A stretch of 64,000 nucleotides of DNA from a virus. The position numbers were made by a program, and so were the translations under genes. The number at the start of each line of letters is the position of its first letter. Positions within the stretch are counted from its first letter, which is position 1. The notes beneath the pieces were generated by a model. It did no database searches. It saw only the letters and a list, made by a program, of their open reading frames with translations, and was not told where the DNA came from. Positions 47,549 to 55,544 of the stretch are shown in pieces. Where the stretch lies: the IMG/VR virus record IMGVR_UViG_3300025012_000035, positions 62,001 to 126,000 of that record; one strand, written 5' to 3'.

Positions 47549-47761
47549 ATTTTTAGTAAACATAAATATAGCACTAAGTTTAGAAAACATCGTAGAAGTT
47601 TAACAGAAGGTATAAATGCAAGAAGTATAGAATATGAAGAAAAGCAATTGGCAAGTTTATATAGTAGTATGCAGAAACTTAAGAAACATGAAAAGTTATA
47701 TAGTTTAAATGTCGATAAAGAGACTTTGAAATTGTGCCGTAGATTAGGAATAAGTATTTAA
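47549..47761 (+). CDS. basic protein, 70 aa, apparent ATT start
   Basis: ATT 47549 follows AAAGGAGG by 8 bases; the frame continues FSKHKYSTKFRKHRRSLTEG, a very basic N-terminus, then helices and a basic end. The first in-frame ATG comes only at codon 41. As with the gene at 22971, an AUU start or a changed ATG is implied. Probably binds nucleic acid. Confidence 0.52.
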   Translation: MFSKHKYSTKFRKHRRSLTEGINARSIEYEEKQLASLYSSMQKLKKHEKLYSLNVDKETLKLCRRLGISI

Positions 47762-47783
47762 AAAAGGATGATAAATAATAATA

Positions 47784-48665
47784 ATGAACATAAAAAATAT
47801 TTTCAAAGGCAAGGTGTTAAGAAAAATATATTGTATAAGAAAAAATACATATGCAGATAAAACTACATATACAGAATTTGCAGAATATAAAATATTATGT
47901 GAATGTAAAAATGAGATTGTTTTTAAAATTGGTGAAAGGTATCATGTTGATAAATTAGATATAACTGTTACAATTGAAGATATAATTAAAGGTGAAAATG
48001 GTGAATATATTTATTACACTGATTATATAAGTATAATCGAAGATGAAAAAAGTAAACTGTCAGAAAAAGAAACAGATAAAATAATAAAAGAATATTCAGA
48101 TATAATTAAAAAAGAGGATAAAGAAAGAGAAGAAAGAATTAAACAATTAATGATTAAACCTATCAAAGAAGTAATGACAAATGGATATTATTATATTGCT
48201 AGAAGATATTTTTCTTATTGTGGTGTACAGAAACCATATTTAACACAGAGTATAATTGAAGCATTTGATTTTGGGTGTCGTCTCGATTGTATGGAACGAA
48301 AATATTTAAACGATGATATTAGATTTTTGTTAGAAACTTATAATATTGATTTTATAAAAAATAATTTTAAATATGAGAGAATATATGAAAAAGAATATAA
48401 TAATTTATGTATAGAAGAAGAAAATTATATTAAGAAAAATAAATTGCATAAATTTTATCCGTATTATATAAATAATGATGGAACATATAAAGATTTGAAT
48501 AAAAGTAAAGAATTAATACTACATGCAACAAATATTTTAGAAGGACAAGGATTTAGAATTAGTCATGGTCATAAAACAATAAAAATAACAAAAGATTCAA
48601 GTAAAAATATAAATATGTATGCATTTAATTATTTGATTAGATATTGTGGTTATTTTAAAATATAA
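47784..48665 (+). CDS. hypothetical protein, 293 aa
   Basis: ATG after AAAAGGATG. N-terminal basic, beta-rich part (residues 1-90; KIYCIRKNTYADKTTYTEFA, FKIGERYHVDKLDITVTIED), a charged coiled coil about 95-130 (KLSEKETDKIIKEYSDIIKK), and a helical, Tyr-rich C-terminal half with GCRLDCMERKYL. Two or three domains. It shows no catalytic motif I can name. Confidence 0.72.
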   Translation: MNIKNIFKGKVLRKIYCIRKNTYADKTTYTEFAEYKILCECKNEIVFKIGERYHVDKLDITVTIEDIIKGENGEYIYYTDYISIIEDEKSKLSEKETDKIIKEYSDIIKKEDKEREERIKQLMIKPIKEVMTNGYYYIARRYFSYCGVQKPYLTQSIIEAFDFGCRLDCMERKYLNDDIRFLLETYNIDFIKNNFKYERIYEKEYNNLCIEEENYIKKNKLHKFYPYYINNDGTYKDLNKSKELILHATNILEGQGFRISHGHKTIKITKDSSKNINMYAFNYLIRYCGYFKI

Positions 48666-48713
48666 TAATATAGAACATCTATTTGATCTGGAAAGCGAGG
48701 TGAAATATAAATT

Positions 48714-48905
48714 ATGAAAAAATTAGTAATCACAAATGGTAAATATTATATTGGTGAAGATAATAATGGTTATTTCAAAACAGAAAGTTTAAATGATGCA
48801 AAAGATTTTAAATGGTGTTGGTTATTTGCTAGAAAGAAAGATTTTTTAGATGGAATTAATAATCGTTTTAATAATCGTGATAATTTTAGATTTGAAAATA
48901 TGTAG
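48714..48905 (+). CDS. small protein, 63 aa
   Basis: ATG after GAGGTG. Begins KKLVITNGKYYIGEDNNGYF, a beta hairpin like the start of many small phage proteins, then SLNDAKDFKWCWLFARKKDF and an Asn/Arg-rich end. Not recognised. Confidence 0.7.
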   Translation: MKKLVITNGKYYIGEDNNGYFKTESLNDAKDFKWCWLFARKKDFLDGINNRFNNRDNFRFENM

Positions 48906-48941
48906 TTATTTTAATTAAATATAAAAGTGAGGTGAAATTTT

Positions 48942-49121
48942 ATGATTAATTGGACAAAATCAGATATGTGTATAGCAATTAGAAGTTTTGCAATGGGTAA
49001 TAAAGTACAATGTAGATTTAAAAAATCAACATGGACTTTTGATTTATCTAAAAATAATGGTTGTATTATTTTGAATCAAACAATGATTGATTTTGGTGAA
49101 TGGTATGTTGAATTTAAATAA
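48942..49121 (+). CDS. small protein, 59 aa
   Basis: ATG after GAGGTG. Basic, beta-rich (KSTWTFDLSKNNGCIILNQT), ends GEWYVEFK. One of three successive genes (48714, 48942, 49143) using the same GTGAGGTGAAA leader. Confidence 0.67.
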   Translation: MINWTKSDMCIAIRSFAMGNKVQCRFKKSTWTFDLSKNNGCIILNQTMIDFGEWYVEFK

Positions 49122-49142
49122 TTAAAAGTGAGGTGAAAATTT

Positions 49143-49289
49143 ATGTTAGAAAAATTCATTAATGATATTAAAGTTGCTCAGAGTGATGAAAATATTAAAG
49201 AAATTCTATGTAATTTTTATGCGGTAATTCAGATGGATTCTAAAGTTAGACAAGAGTTTGATAGATATTTAAATGAAGCGAATAAGTAA
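49143..49289 (+). CDS. small helical protein, 48 aa
   Basis: ATG after GTGAGGTG. Helical, acidic/basic mix with DENIKEILCNFYAVIQMDSK. Not recognised. Confidence 0.65.
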   Translation: MLEKFINDIKVAQSDENIKEILCNFYAVIQMDSKVRQEFDRYLNEANK

Positions 49290-49342
49290 TTGTATCAATA
49301 GTAAGATTCATTCAAACTTTAGAAAGGAGATAAATTTAAACC

Positions 49343-49636
49343 ATGATGACATTAGAGCAAAAACAAACATTCTATACCACAGATTTCATTAAAGATTTAC
49401 ATTGTGATATTTGCAAAAGAGAAATAACGAATGAAAAATTATTTAAATTGGAAACATCATTTGTAGAAGTAACTCACGAAGGTAAGTATCTATCTCAAGT
49501 ATTTGATGATGAGAATAATGATAAACAACATATTTGTAAAAACTGTATTCAATTGATTAGAGGTTTATCAGAAGATACAATGGAATATATAAGAGATAGA
49601 TTAGATTGGGATAAAAATGTGATAGAGGATAAATAG
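49343..49636 (+). CDS. zinc-finger protein, 97 aa
   Basis: ATG (or the next ATG) after AAAGGAG. LHCDICKREITNEKLFKLET at residues 19-38 and HICKNCIQLIRG at about 65-76 give a CxxC...CxxC finger with a long acidic insert. C-terminal helix acidic. May bind DNA or a protein partner. Confidence 0.76.
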   Translation: MMTLEQKQTFYTTDFIKDLHCDICKREITNEKLFKLETSFVEVTHEGKYLSQVFDDENNDKQHICKNCIQLIRGLSEDTMEYIRDRLDWDKNVIEDK

Positions 49637-49651
49637 AAAGGGGGCAATAAT

Positions 49652-49888
49652 ATGGATTGTGCATGTAACGCAAATAAAAGAAAACCTATTAATAAAGAAA
49701 AATATAAAATAATAGGTAAAAGCAATTTTAATTATGACAATGTTAGTGATACTTTAATTTGTGATAACTTATCTAAATATTATGGTGAAAAGATTTTAAA
49801 ATTCTTACGAGATGATATGGGTGATAATGATACATATTACCCGAAGTTAGTTGACCAAAACTATGTATTATATGAATGGAAACCATAA
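49652..49888 (+). CDS. hypothetical protein, 78 aa
   Basis: ATG after AAAGGGGG. Starts MDCACNANKRKPINKEKYKI, then strands and a C-terminal YYPKLVDQNYVLYEWKP. Not recognised. Confidence 0.7.
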   Translation: MDCACNANKRKPINKEKYKIIGKSNFNYDNVSDTLICDNLSKYYGEKILKFLRDDMGDNDTYYPKLVDQNYVLYEWKP

Positions 49889-49914
49889 AATAAAAGTAAA
49901 GGAGAAAATTAATT

Positions 49915-50142
49915 ATGAGTGAAATAGGATTTAGTTATGCAGTATTCCCATCTAATTCATTAGAAGAACAGGCAAATGAACAAGGTTATACATTAGGAGA
50001 AGATGCAGATACTTTTGAGAAAATTAGAAAGGCAATTAATATGTGTATGTTTCATGTTACTACAGAATCTCAAGTTACCGCAATGACAAAGAAATTGCAT
50101 AATAAAGTTGTTAAAAAATTAAAACTTATGAATAAGGAATAA
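49915..50142 (+). CDS. small protein, 75 aa
   Basis: ATG after AAAGGAG. FSYAVFPSNSLEEQANEQGY suggests a small acidic globular start, followed by helix (EKIRKAINMCMFHV) and a basic helix. Proteins of this pattern occur in clostridial phages; function unknown. Confidence 0.72.
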   Translation: MSEIGFSYAVFPSNSLEEQANEQGYTLGEDADTFEKIRKAINMCMFHVTTESQVTAMTKKLHNKVVKKLKLMNKE

Positions 50143-50157
50143 AGGAGAATGATTAAT

Positions 50158-50670
50158 ATGGAAAACTGTTTTATTGTAACTAATCAATCAGAATTGCATA
50201 AGGATTATTATGATTATAGAGAAAATGTAAAAATAGTAGATAATATAGTTAAAGGATTAATGGATAAATATAATATTAATACTAAATATTATTATGTTGA
50301 TAAATTTGGTTTTGCTATTGAACCTACAGAAAAAGATGTTGAATTATTTGATAAGATATTAAAAATTCCTATCGAAAATGGTATAAGATTTTTTAAAAAA
50401 TCTTCTAAAATACATAAAGAATGGATGGATTTATTAAAAACAAAAAATATTAAAGTATTAAGAAAACCTTTTGTTGGATTTTATTTTAATGGTGTACATG
50501 GTAAATTTAAAACTAGATTATTTGATGTTGATGGTGTTTTATATTGCTCTATTGAATGTGAGAATGTTGATGATATAGAATGTCCTGAAGGTATGGAGAG
50601 AATTAAAACTAGTGAGTTCTATAAGATTGTTGAAGATAATAGTGATGATAAGAATGATGCGGATAAATAA
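50158..50670 (+). CDS. hypothetical protein, 170 aa
   Basis: ATG 50158 is used; an ATG three codons upstream overlaps the AAAGGAG. Mixed alpha/beta: VTNQSELHKDYYDYRENVKI, YYYVDKFGFAIEPTEKDVEL, FVGFYFNGVHGKFKT, acidic tail. Not recognised. Confidence 0.74.
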   Translation: MENCFIVTNQSELHKDYYDYRENVKIVDNIVKGLMDKYNINTKYYYVDKFGFAIEPTEKDVELFDKILKIPIENGIRFFKKSSKIHKEWMDLLKTKNIKVLRKPFVGFYFNGVHGKFKTRLFDVDGVLYCSIECENVDDIECPEGMERIKTSEFYKIVEDNSDDKNDADK

Positions 50671-50718
50671 TATAAATATCTATAAATTTAAAATATAATA
50701 AAAAGGAGAAATGTATTT

Positions 50719-50943
50719 ATGTTTAAATTAATTAGTAAGAATAAAAAGTAGAAGCAAATTAAACCTATCAATATTAATGGTGCAGATTTTATGATGGTTA
50801 ATGTAAATTTTATAATTATTAAAGAAACGAATTCTTTTATCTTATGTTCACTAGAAAATACTAATTATGGTTTGTACGTTATGAGAAACAAATTTTATGA
50901 ATGTTTTGAATTAATTGAAGATAAAATAAAGGAGAATGATATT
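50719..50943 (+). pseudogene. small gene with in-frame TAG and lost stop, fused to next gene
   Basis: ATG 50719 lies after AAAGGAG. TAG at 50749-50751 interrupts codon 11 (SKNKK then KQIKPININGADF). The frame then runs without a stop into the next gene's ATG 50944. Dropping one A from GATAAAATAAAGGAG would create a stop just before that gene's ribosome site, so an extra A in a run probably removed it. Two lesions within 75 codons. Confidence 0.55.
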
Positions 50944-51549
50944 ATGCCACAATCACAAACTAATAATCAATTGCAGGCACATGAGAATTTACATGCGAGA
51001 CTTGGAGATACATTAATCTTATCTAATGGATTAAAGTTAAAAGTATGCAAAGATTTCTATGATGGTGATATTCAGTATTATAAAACTGTGGATATTTCAT
51101 GTAACATAAATGTAACAATTGGATATTCAGAAAATGATATTCGGAAATTCTGCATAGGTAAAAAAGTATGGGATTATGATGCAAAATTTCATGAGATTAT
51201 TGATATTGAAAGGAAACAAATTAAGAAGAGAAAAGAAAAAATAGAGCAAGGTAAGGGGAATCCTGATAAGATAATCTTCAAATATAGAATACTACCACAT
51301 CAAATTGTTTGGGAAGTTATAGATGTAAAAACAAAAGAAACTACATATGAAACAGTTGATGCAAACGAACAATCACTTAAATTAATTATTGATAATGATA
51401 GAACCACTGTAATTTTTGACGATGGTAGTAAGGGTAGTACAAAATGTCTTCCTACAGATGAATATAATATAGAAAAAGGCAAGGATATTGCTTATAAGTA
51501 CGCATTAATTGAGGTTTTAAAGAAAGAAATTGAAGAATTGGTCAAATAA
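50944..51549 (+). CDS. hypothetical protein, 201 aa
   Basis: I start at ATG 50944 after AAAGGAG although the frame is open upstream. Gln/Asn-rich N-terminus, beta-rich middle (GDTLILSNGLKLKVCKDFYD; NINVTIGYSE), basic coiled segment KQIKKRKEKIEQGKGNP, then strands and acidic helices. Cytoplasmic. Not recognised. Confidence 0.72.
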   Translation: MPQSQTNNQLQAHENLHARLGDTLILSNGLKLKVCKDFYDGDIQYYKTVDISCNINVTIGYSENDIRKFCIGKKVWDYDAKFHEIIDIERKQIKKRKEKIEQGKGNPDKIIFKYRILPHQIVWEVIDVKTKETTYETVDANEQSLKLIIDNDRTTVIFDDGSKGSTKCLPTDEYNIEKGKDIAYKYALIEVLKKEIEELVK

Positions 51550-51597
51550 AAATATAAATCTCTCATTTCATTCAAATATGTTAGGAGGTGAAATTTT

Positions 51598-51825
51598 ATG
51601 GAATATATGAATGATTTAAATCTTATTGAATACACTAAAGAGGACTTGATGGAATATGAAAATGATAATGATACATATATTCCGAAAGAATATGTAATAG
51701 AAAACTTAAATGAAATTAGAAATAGAGTTAATGCAATTAAAGAAATTTTAGAACCAATTAAAGGCATAGAGATGATTGATAATGCTAAAAAATTATTAGA
51801 ATTGTTGTCAAGAGATTTGTATTAA
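51598..51825 (+). CDS. helical protein, 75 aa
   Basis: ATG after TAGGAGGTG. Acidic, with a C-terminal amphipathic helix pair (IRNRVNAIKEILEPIKGIEM). Preceded by the TTTCATTCAAATATGTT leader. Function unknown. Confidence 0.72.
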   Translation: MEYMNDLNLIEYTKEDLMEYENDNDTYIPKEYVIENLNEIRNRVNAIKEILEPIKGIEMIDNAKKLLELLSRDLY

Positions 51826-51869
51826 AATAAAAATATAATATAATACTAAATAATTAGGAGGTAAAATTT

Positions 51870-52061
51870 ATGGTATTCATAGTTATTGCAATATTATTGA
51901 TCAATATCAGTGCTGGAGCATGGTCTGTTATTGAAATATTATCTTGGTTTGATAAATCTATTCCATTATGGGCAAGTGTTTTATCTGGATTATTTGTAGG
52001 AGAATTTAGTATTCCAGTTGCTATTGTAGGTTGGTTTTTAAAGTTGTTTGGAGTATTTTAA
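51870..52061 (+). CDS. membrane protein, 63 aa, two TM helices
   Basis: ATG after AGGAGG. Hydrophobic helices about residues 2-25 and 32-60, with only a short polar turn (FDKSIP). Size and hairpin topology resemble small phage membrane proteins, including holins, but no lysis partner is near. A promoter follows. Confidence 0.7.
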   Translation: MVFIVIAILLINISAGAWSVIEILSWFDKSIPLWASVLSGLFVGEFSIPVAIVGWFLKLFGVF

Positions 52062-52069
52062 AATAATTC

Positions 52070-52122
52070 TTGACAGAGTATAAAAATAATTGTATACTTA
52101 TTGAAGGATTATAAGTATACAA
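52070..52122 (+). promoter_or_regulatory. sigma-A promoter with 12-bp palindrome over -10
   Basis: TTGACA at 52070-52075, 17-base spacer, TATACT at 52093-52098. TTGTATACTTAT at 52090-52101 and ATAAGTATACAA at 52111-52122 are exact inverted repeats with 9 bases between; the left arm covers the -10. An operator at a promoter is the simplest reading. Confidence 0.8.
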
Positions 52123-52157
52123 TTAATAAATTAAATAGAAAGGAGTAAAAATTACAT

Positions 52158-52379
52158 ATGATCGACATGGAACATAAAGAAGAACCAAAAGTTAAAATTG
52201 ATTTTTCCTACACAGATGAATATGGTCAAGAATCAAGATTAACTAAAACTATTTTAAAAGTTGATTCTAATATTCAAACTCAATTAGAATTGTTAGTAGA
52301 AGAGTTTAAATGTTTTATGATGAGTGTTGGATTTTCACCTAAAACTGTTGAATTGATTCAAATTGTAGAGGAAGAATAG
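52158..52379 (+). CDS. small acidic protein, 73 aa
   Basis: ATG after AAAGGAG, behind the palindromic promoter. Strands (VKIDFSYTDEYGQESRLTKT) and a helix with LELLVEEFKCFMMSVGFSPK. The end resembles small phage proteins with G-F-S-P/x-x-T-V; not assigned. Confidence 0.72.
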   Translation: MIDMEHKEEPKVKIDFSYTDEYGQESRLTKTILKVDSNIQTQLELLVEEFKCFMMSVGFSPKTVELIQIVEEE

Positions 52380-52395
52380 AATATAGCAAATTTAT

Positions 52396-52418
52396 AAACA
52401 CTTGATTTACAAGGGTTT
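52396..52418. repeat. AAACACTT/AAGGGTTT repeat copy
   Basis: AAACACTTGATTTACAAGG then GTTT, one of five copies. Further down lie TTTATCATGATTTTG and an AAGG site. The gap 52380-52510 contains only these. Confidence 0.6.
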
Positions 52419-52510
52419 ATATTACCTAATAATTGAATAAAACCTTTCTTTATCATGATTTTGTAAGGAAAACTATAAAAATAATAATAAATTAAAAAGG
52501 AGATTAGATT

Positions 52511-52777
52511 ATGAAAAAATCTAAAAATGCAGTTAAAACTATTAAAGGTTATGCAATTTTTAATACAGAAGATGGAGAATATATGGATAATGATTTTAGT
52601 TGTTGCGATGAAAATAAAAATCCGTATGTTTATGATGACATTGAAGATGCACAAGAAGCGATTGAAGAAAATAGTAATAGTCCACAAGATTATGAGATTC
52701 ATAAAATTGAATATGGTATTCAAATTAAAGAAGTATATAAAAGAAAAGTATCTTACGAATTAGCAGAAAATGATTAA
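52511..52777 (+). CDS. hypothetical protein, 88 aa
   Basis: ATG after AAAGGAG. Short basic start, AIFNTEDGEYMDNDFSCCDE, then YDDIEDAQEAIEENSNSPQD (helix) and strands IHKIEYGIQIKEVYKR. The order beta hairpin-helix-beta is typical of small phage proteins. Not recognised. Confidence 0.74.
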   Translation: MKKSKNAVKTIKGYAIFNTEDGEYMDNDFSCCDENKNPYVYDDIEDAQEAIEENSNSPQDYEIHKIEYGIQIKEVYKRKVSYELAEND

Positions 52778-52827
52778 ATTGTTAATATTATAAAAATAAA
52801 TATACATAAGAAAAGGAGATTATAATT

Positions 52828-53046
52828 ATGTCATTCAAATGTCAAGTATGCGGTAAAGCACAAGATGCAGGAAGTAAACCTAATAATGTTGTTATCGAGA
52901 CACGTTATGTTACATATCGAAATAAGGATAGTGAAGGTAATGTAAAATTATCCGAAGGTACAGAGATCGTTAAGCAACTTAAAGTTTGTGAGAAATGTAA
53001 GTTAAGAGTTTATCAAATTGATACTGTTGAAAGCAAAGTAGTATAG
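52828..53046 (+). CDS. zinc-ribbon protein of common phage type, 72 aa
   Basis: ATG after AAAGGAG. FKCQVCGKAQDAGSKPNNVV at residues 3-22, then VIETRYVTYRN and LKVCEKCKLRVYQ (about 50-62). Four zinc Cys flank an R-x-V-x-Y strand, as in small ribbon proteins of Gram-positive phages. Function not known. Confidence 0.8.
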   Translation: MSFKCQVCGKAQDAGSKPNNVVIETRYVTYRNKDSEGNVKLSEGTEIVKQLKVCEKCKLRVYQIDTVESKVV

Positions 53047-53056
53047 AAAGAATATA

Positions 53057-53242
53057 ATGATTAAATGTGAAACATGCAAAAATAAAACAGAAATGTCTGA
53101 AGGAGAATTATATTGCATGAGTGAATATGGAATAGGTGAAGTATATGATTGGTGTGATGCATATAATTCTGCATTAGAATATATGAAAAGTATAAGATTT
53201 GATTTTGATAAGTGTGAAGGATATGAGAGTAATAATATTTAA
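53057..53242 (+). CDS. Cys-containing protein, 61 aa
   Basis: ATG 10 bases past the previous stop, with weak site GAAAGAA, so coupled translation is likely. IKCETCKNKTEM, YCMSEYGIG, DWCDAY and KCEGYE place five Cys along the chain, a pattern of small zinc or cluster-binding proteins. Confidence 0.68.
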   Translation: MIKCETCKNKTEMSEGELYCMSEYGIGEVYDWCDAYNSALEYMKSIRFDFDKCEGYESNNI

Positions 53243-53263
53243 AAGAAAAGGAGATAAGATAAT

Positions 53264-53515
53264 ATGTATAAAATTAAAATAGAAGATAGCAATGAACAAA
53301 AAATAGAAATACCAGAGATACCATTTATTATAACTCATTGTGAACGCAAAAGTCATTATATTGTTTCTAAAAATAGTGGAGATAAATATTTATTAACTGC
53401 TATTGATAATGGAATCACATATGATAATGATAATGATTATGTAGAAAAATTTGTTTATGATAGTTTAAATAATGGAACTTGGTTATTAAGAAAATCTAAA
53501 ATTGTAATAATATAA
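53264..53515 (+). CDS. hypothetical protein, 83 aa
   Basis: ATG after AAAGGAG. Beta-rich (QKIEIPEIPFIITHCERKSH; YIVSKNSGDKYLLTAIDNG), ends WLLRKSKIVII. Not recognised. Dyad copy 4 follows. Confidence 0.72.
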   Translation: MYKIKIEDSNEQKIEIPEIPFIITHCERKSHYIVSKNSGDKYLLTAIDNGITYDNDNDYVEKFVYDSLNNGTWLLRKSKIVII

Positions 53516-53546
53516 TAGGAGATAGTATCTAGATAGTGACATATAT

Positions 53547-53589
53547 ACTAGATATAGTATTAAATATATTTGTAATAACTATATCTAGT
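53547..53589. repeat. 12+19+12 bp intergenic dyad, copy 4 with compensating change
   Basis: ACTAGATATAGT at 53547-53558 faces ACTATATCTAGT at 53578-53589. Compared with the other copies (ACTACATATAGT / ACTATATGTAGT), a C-to-G change in the left arm is matched by G-to-C in the right, so pairing is kept. AAAATCATGTTAAAAGTC and TTTTATTCAAATATT follow. Confidence 0.75.
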
Positions 53590-53643
53590 ATTAAAATCAT
53601 GTTAAAAGTCAAATTTTATTCAAATATTAGGAAGGAGAAATTT

Positions 53644-53925
53644 ATGATTAAAGTAATTGAAACTAATCTATCTTTAGATAGTTATGATAATATTGTAGAC
53701 CATCAATCTAGAGTAATTGAAGTAGAAAGTTGGGAAAAGTTTATTAATGAAATTAAAGAATGTAAATCTATGTATAGAAATTCAATTTTAGGTTGCTTAG
53801 ATGGTTGTTCAATACCAAGAAAATCAGAAGTAAAAAATCTAAAATATGATGATTATCATTTATCATGTGATATTTATAATTACGTTGGTGTAAAATCAAA
53901 GAAATTAGTTTATAAAGGTTTGTAA
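53644..53925 (+). CDS. hypothetical protein, 93 aa
   Basis: The ATG after GGAAGGAG is chosen; the open frame before it runs through dyad copy 4 and is not a gene. Begins IKVIETNLSLDSYDNIVDHQ, then WEKFINEIKECKSMYRNSIL and a basic beta-rich end. Not recognised. Confidence 0.73.
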   Translation: MIKVIETNLSLDSYDNIVDHQSRVIEVESWEKFINEIKECKSMYRNSILGCLDGCSIPRKSEVKNLKYDDYHLSCDIYNYVGVKSKKLVYKGL

Positions 53926-53938
53926 AAAGGAGATAAAT

Positions 53939-54394
53939 ATGGAAGAAGAACAAAAATTAAATCCCAAAGATTTAAGAGTTTTAGTTGACGATTATACTGA
54001 ATCAGCAAAAACTCTAAGAAGAAAATATGATGAATTAATGAAAGAAATTAAACCTATTTATGAAGATTTACGTCAACAACAAGGTCACATATTTAATTTA
54101 CAAGATGAAGTAAGAAAATATGGTATTGTCGAAGGAAGTTTATCAATTGGATTTTTAAAAGAATGTTTAATGGAAATGAAAAATCTTGATAAGACTCCAA
54201 AATATGATAGTTATATTCCTGATAGTAAAATAAATAAAACTACTGAAAATATGAAAAATAAAAATGGCGAGTTACCACCAGATTATAGTAGTTGGATGAC
54301 ACCATCTCAAGTTGCACAAGAATTATTAGATTTAATTGAAAATAAATCATTTAAGATTTCATTTGAGCAATTATATTATAAAATGGATAGGTGA
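53939..54394 (+). CDS. coiled-coil protein, 151 aa
   Basis: ATG after AAAGGAG. Residues 5-60 form a charged coiled coil (AKTLRRKYDELMKEIKPIYE), then a linker with PPDYSSWMTPSQVAQELLDL near 115-135, which looks like a helix-turn-helix-sized block. Not recognised. Confidence 0.74.
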   Translation: MEEEQKLNPKDLRVLVDDYTESAKTLRRKYDELMKEIKPIYEDLRQQQGHIFNLQDEVRKYGIVEGSLSIGFLKECLMEMKNLDKTPKYDSYIPDSKINKTTENMKNKNGELPPDYSSWMTPSQVAQELLDLIENKSFKISFEQLYYKMDR

Positions 54395-54429
54395 AATTAT
54401 TATAATTAAAATTTAAAAGGAGAATAATT

Positions 54430-54816
54430 ATGTACTTTATTGAAAATAAAGAAGAATTAATTGGTAAAACTATTGCTTGTGTTAGTATGAATAGATTTGC
54501 AGAAAGAATTTTAATTGCAACTACTGATGGTGGTATTCTAACTGTAACACAATACTCAGATGATAATGATTCAGAAATTACCGTTTATAATAAAACAAAC
54601 ACTAAATATTATATCCTAAATTGTAAAAAAGTTAGACCTTATCTTTATGATGATTTAATTAAATATAATGTGTTTACTAAAGAAGAATATGATGAATTGA
54701 TTAATGAACATAATAAAAAGTTAAAAGAAGATGAAATAAAATTAGAAGAATATCAGAAAAAAGCAAAGTTAGAGCAATATTTAAAATTAAAACAAGAATT
54801 TGAAGGTCAAGGTTGA
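54430..54816 (+). CDS. hypothetical protein, 128 aa
   Basis: ATG after AAAGGAG. The first 75 residues are beta-rich (IGKTIACVSMNRFAERILIA, TTDGGILTVTQYS) like a small barrel, the last 50 a Lys/Glu coiled coil. The same plan is seen in phage proteins of this size. Function unknown. Confidence 0.75.
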   Translation: MYFIENKEELIGKTIACVSMNRFAERILIATTDGGILTVTQYSDDNDSEITVYNKTNTKYYILNCKKVRPYLYDDLIKYNVFTKEEYDELINEHNKKLKEDEIKLEEYQKKAKLEQYLKLKQEFEGQG

Positions 54817-54829
54817 GGAGAATATAAAC

Positions 54830-55075
54830 ATGTTATTAAAATACAGAAATAAAATATCAAATTCAATAGTTTTCGCAGGGATATACAGTGAAGGATTAGA
54901 AGACGGTTTTGATTATAAGTATAGAGATATGTACTATCTAGGAAATAAAATACCATATATTAATACACCAAAAGGTAAAGTATATGTTTATAGAGATGAT
55001 TATATTGTTATTGAAGATGATAAGAAATACACATGTAAATCAAGTAAATTTAAAATGATTTATGAATTAGTATAA
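54830..55075 (+). CDS. hypothetical protein, 81 aa
   Basis: ATG 54830 follows GAGGAG; the upstream open frame overlaps the previous gene. Basic, Tyr-rich, beta-strand pattern (GKVYVYRDDYIVIEDDKKYT). Not recognised. Confidence 0.72.
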   Translation: MLLKYRNKISNSIVFAGIYSEGLEDGFDYKYRDMYYLGNKIPYINTPKGKVYVYRDDYIVIEDDKKYTCKSSKFKMIYELV

Positions 55076-55087
55076 GAAGGAGAAAAT

Positions 55088-55294
55088 ATGATAGTTAAAA
55101 TAGGTGATAAATATTACCATTCAACAGAACAACCAATCTTATTAATACTTAGCAAAGATGAAAAATATCATATTGCTAATATGGCAGAAGATAAAAAGAA
55201 ATATTTATCTTTTCCTAGTGATTATAATATAGATAAAGCAAAGGAAATATTAGATAATGTTCCTGAATGGATATTAAGATGTGTTGATTATTAA
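55088..55294 (+). CDS. small protein, 68 aa
   Basis: ATG after GAAGGAG. IVKIGDKYYHSTEQPILLIL suggests a small barrel, then a helix and WILRCVDY at the end. Pattern of small phage proteins; unknown function. Confidence 0.72.
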   Translation: MIVKIGDKYYHSTEQPILLILSKDEKYHIANMAEDKKKYLSFPSDYNIDKAKEILDNVPEWILRCVDY

Positions 55295-55348
55295 ATTAAA
55301 GTGTAAGTAAAAATAAAATATAAAATTAAAAATGAAAAGAGAATAAAC

Positions 55349-55522
55349 ATGAAAGTAAATGATAATAGAGAAATTTATGAAGGGTTAATAAGTAATCAAC
55401 AAGTTAATAATTATGGTAATAGTAATGATTATGCAATTTCTATTGACTATGACATAATTGAAAATATATTTTGGAAATATGAAGGAAGAAGAGTTAGATT
55501 GATTATTGAGACTATAGATTAA
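55349..55522 (+). CDS. small protein, 57 aa
   Basis: ATG after AAAAGAG, a weaker site. Polar Asn-rich first half, then IENIFWKYEGRRVRLIIETI, the ending of a beta-sheet domain. Not recognised. Confidence 0.64.
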   Translation: MKVNDNREIYEGLISNQQVNNYGNSNDYAISIDYDIIENIFWKYEGRRVRLIIETID

Positions 55523-55544
55523 TAAAATAAAAGGAGTAATTATT

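Noticed and set aside
6763-51549. Genome-wide TAG reassignment to glutamine
   Set aside because: At 18041 and several other genes TAG is needed to keep neighbouring genes apart, and most genes use TAA or TAG with tandem stops; no suppressor tRNA was seen.
51870-52061. Holin
   Set aside because: Topology fits, but no endolysin or other lysis gene is near and two-helix proteins are frequent here.
52527-52763. 78-codon + frame overlapping the gene at 52511
   Set aside because: No ribosome site and a Met/Ile/Lys-only composition; the 52511 frame has AAAGGAG and normal composition. The same holds for 12552-12800 and 14501-14689.
53536-53643. N-terminal extension of the 93-aa protein through the dyad repeat
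   Set aside because: It would translate dyad copy 4; the ATG after GGAAGGAG at 53644 is far better.
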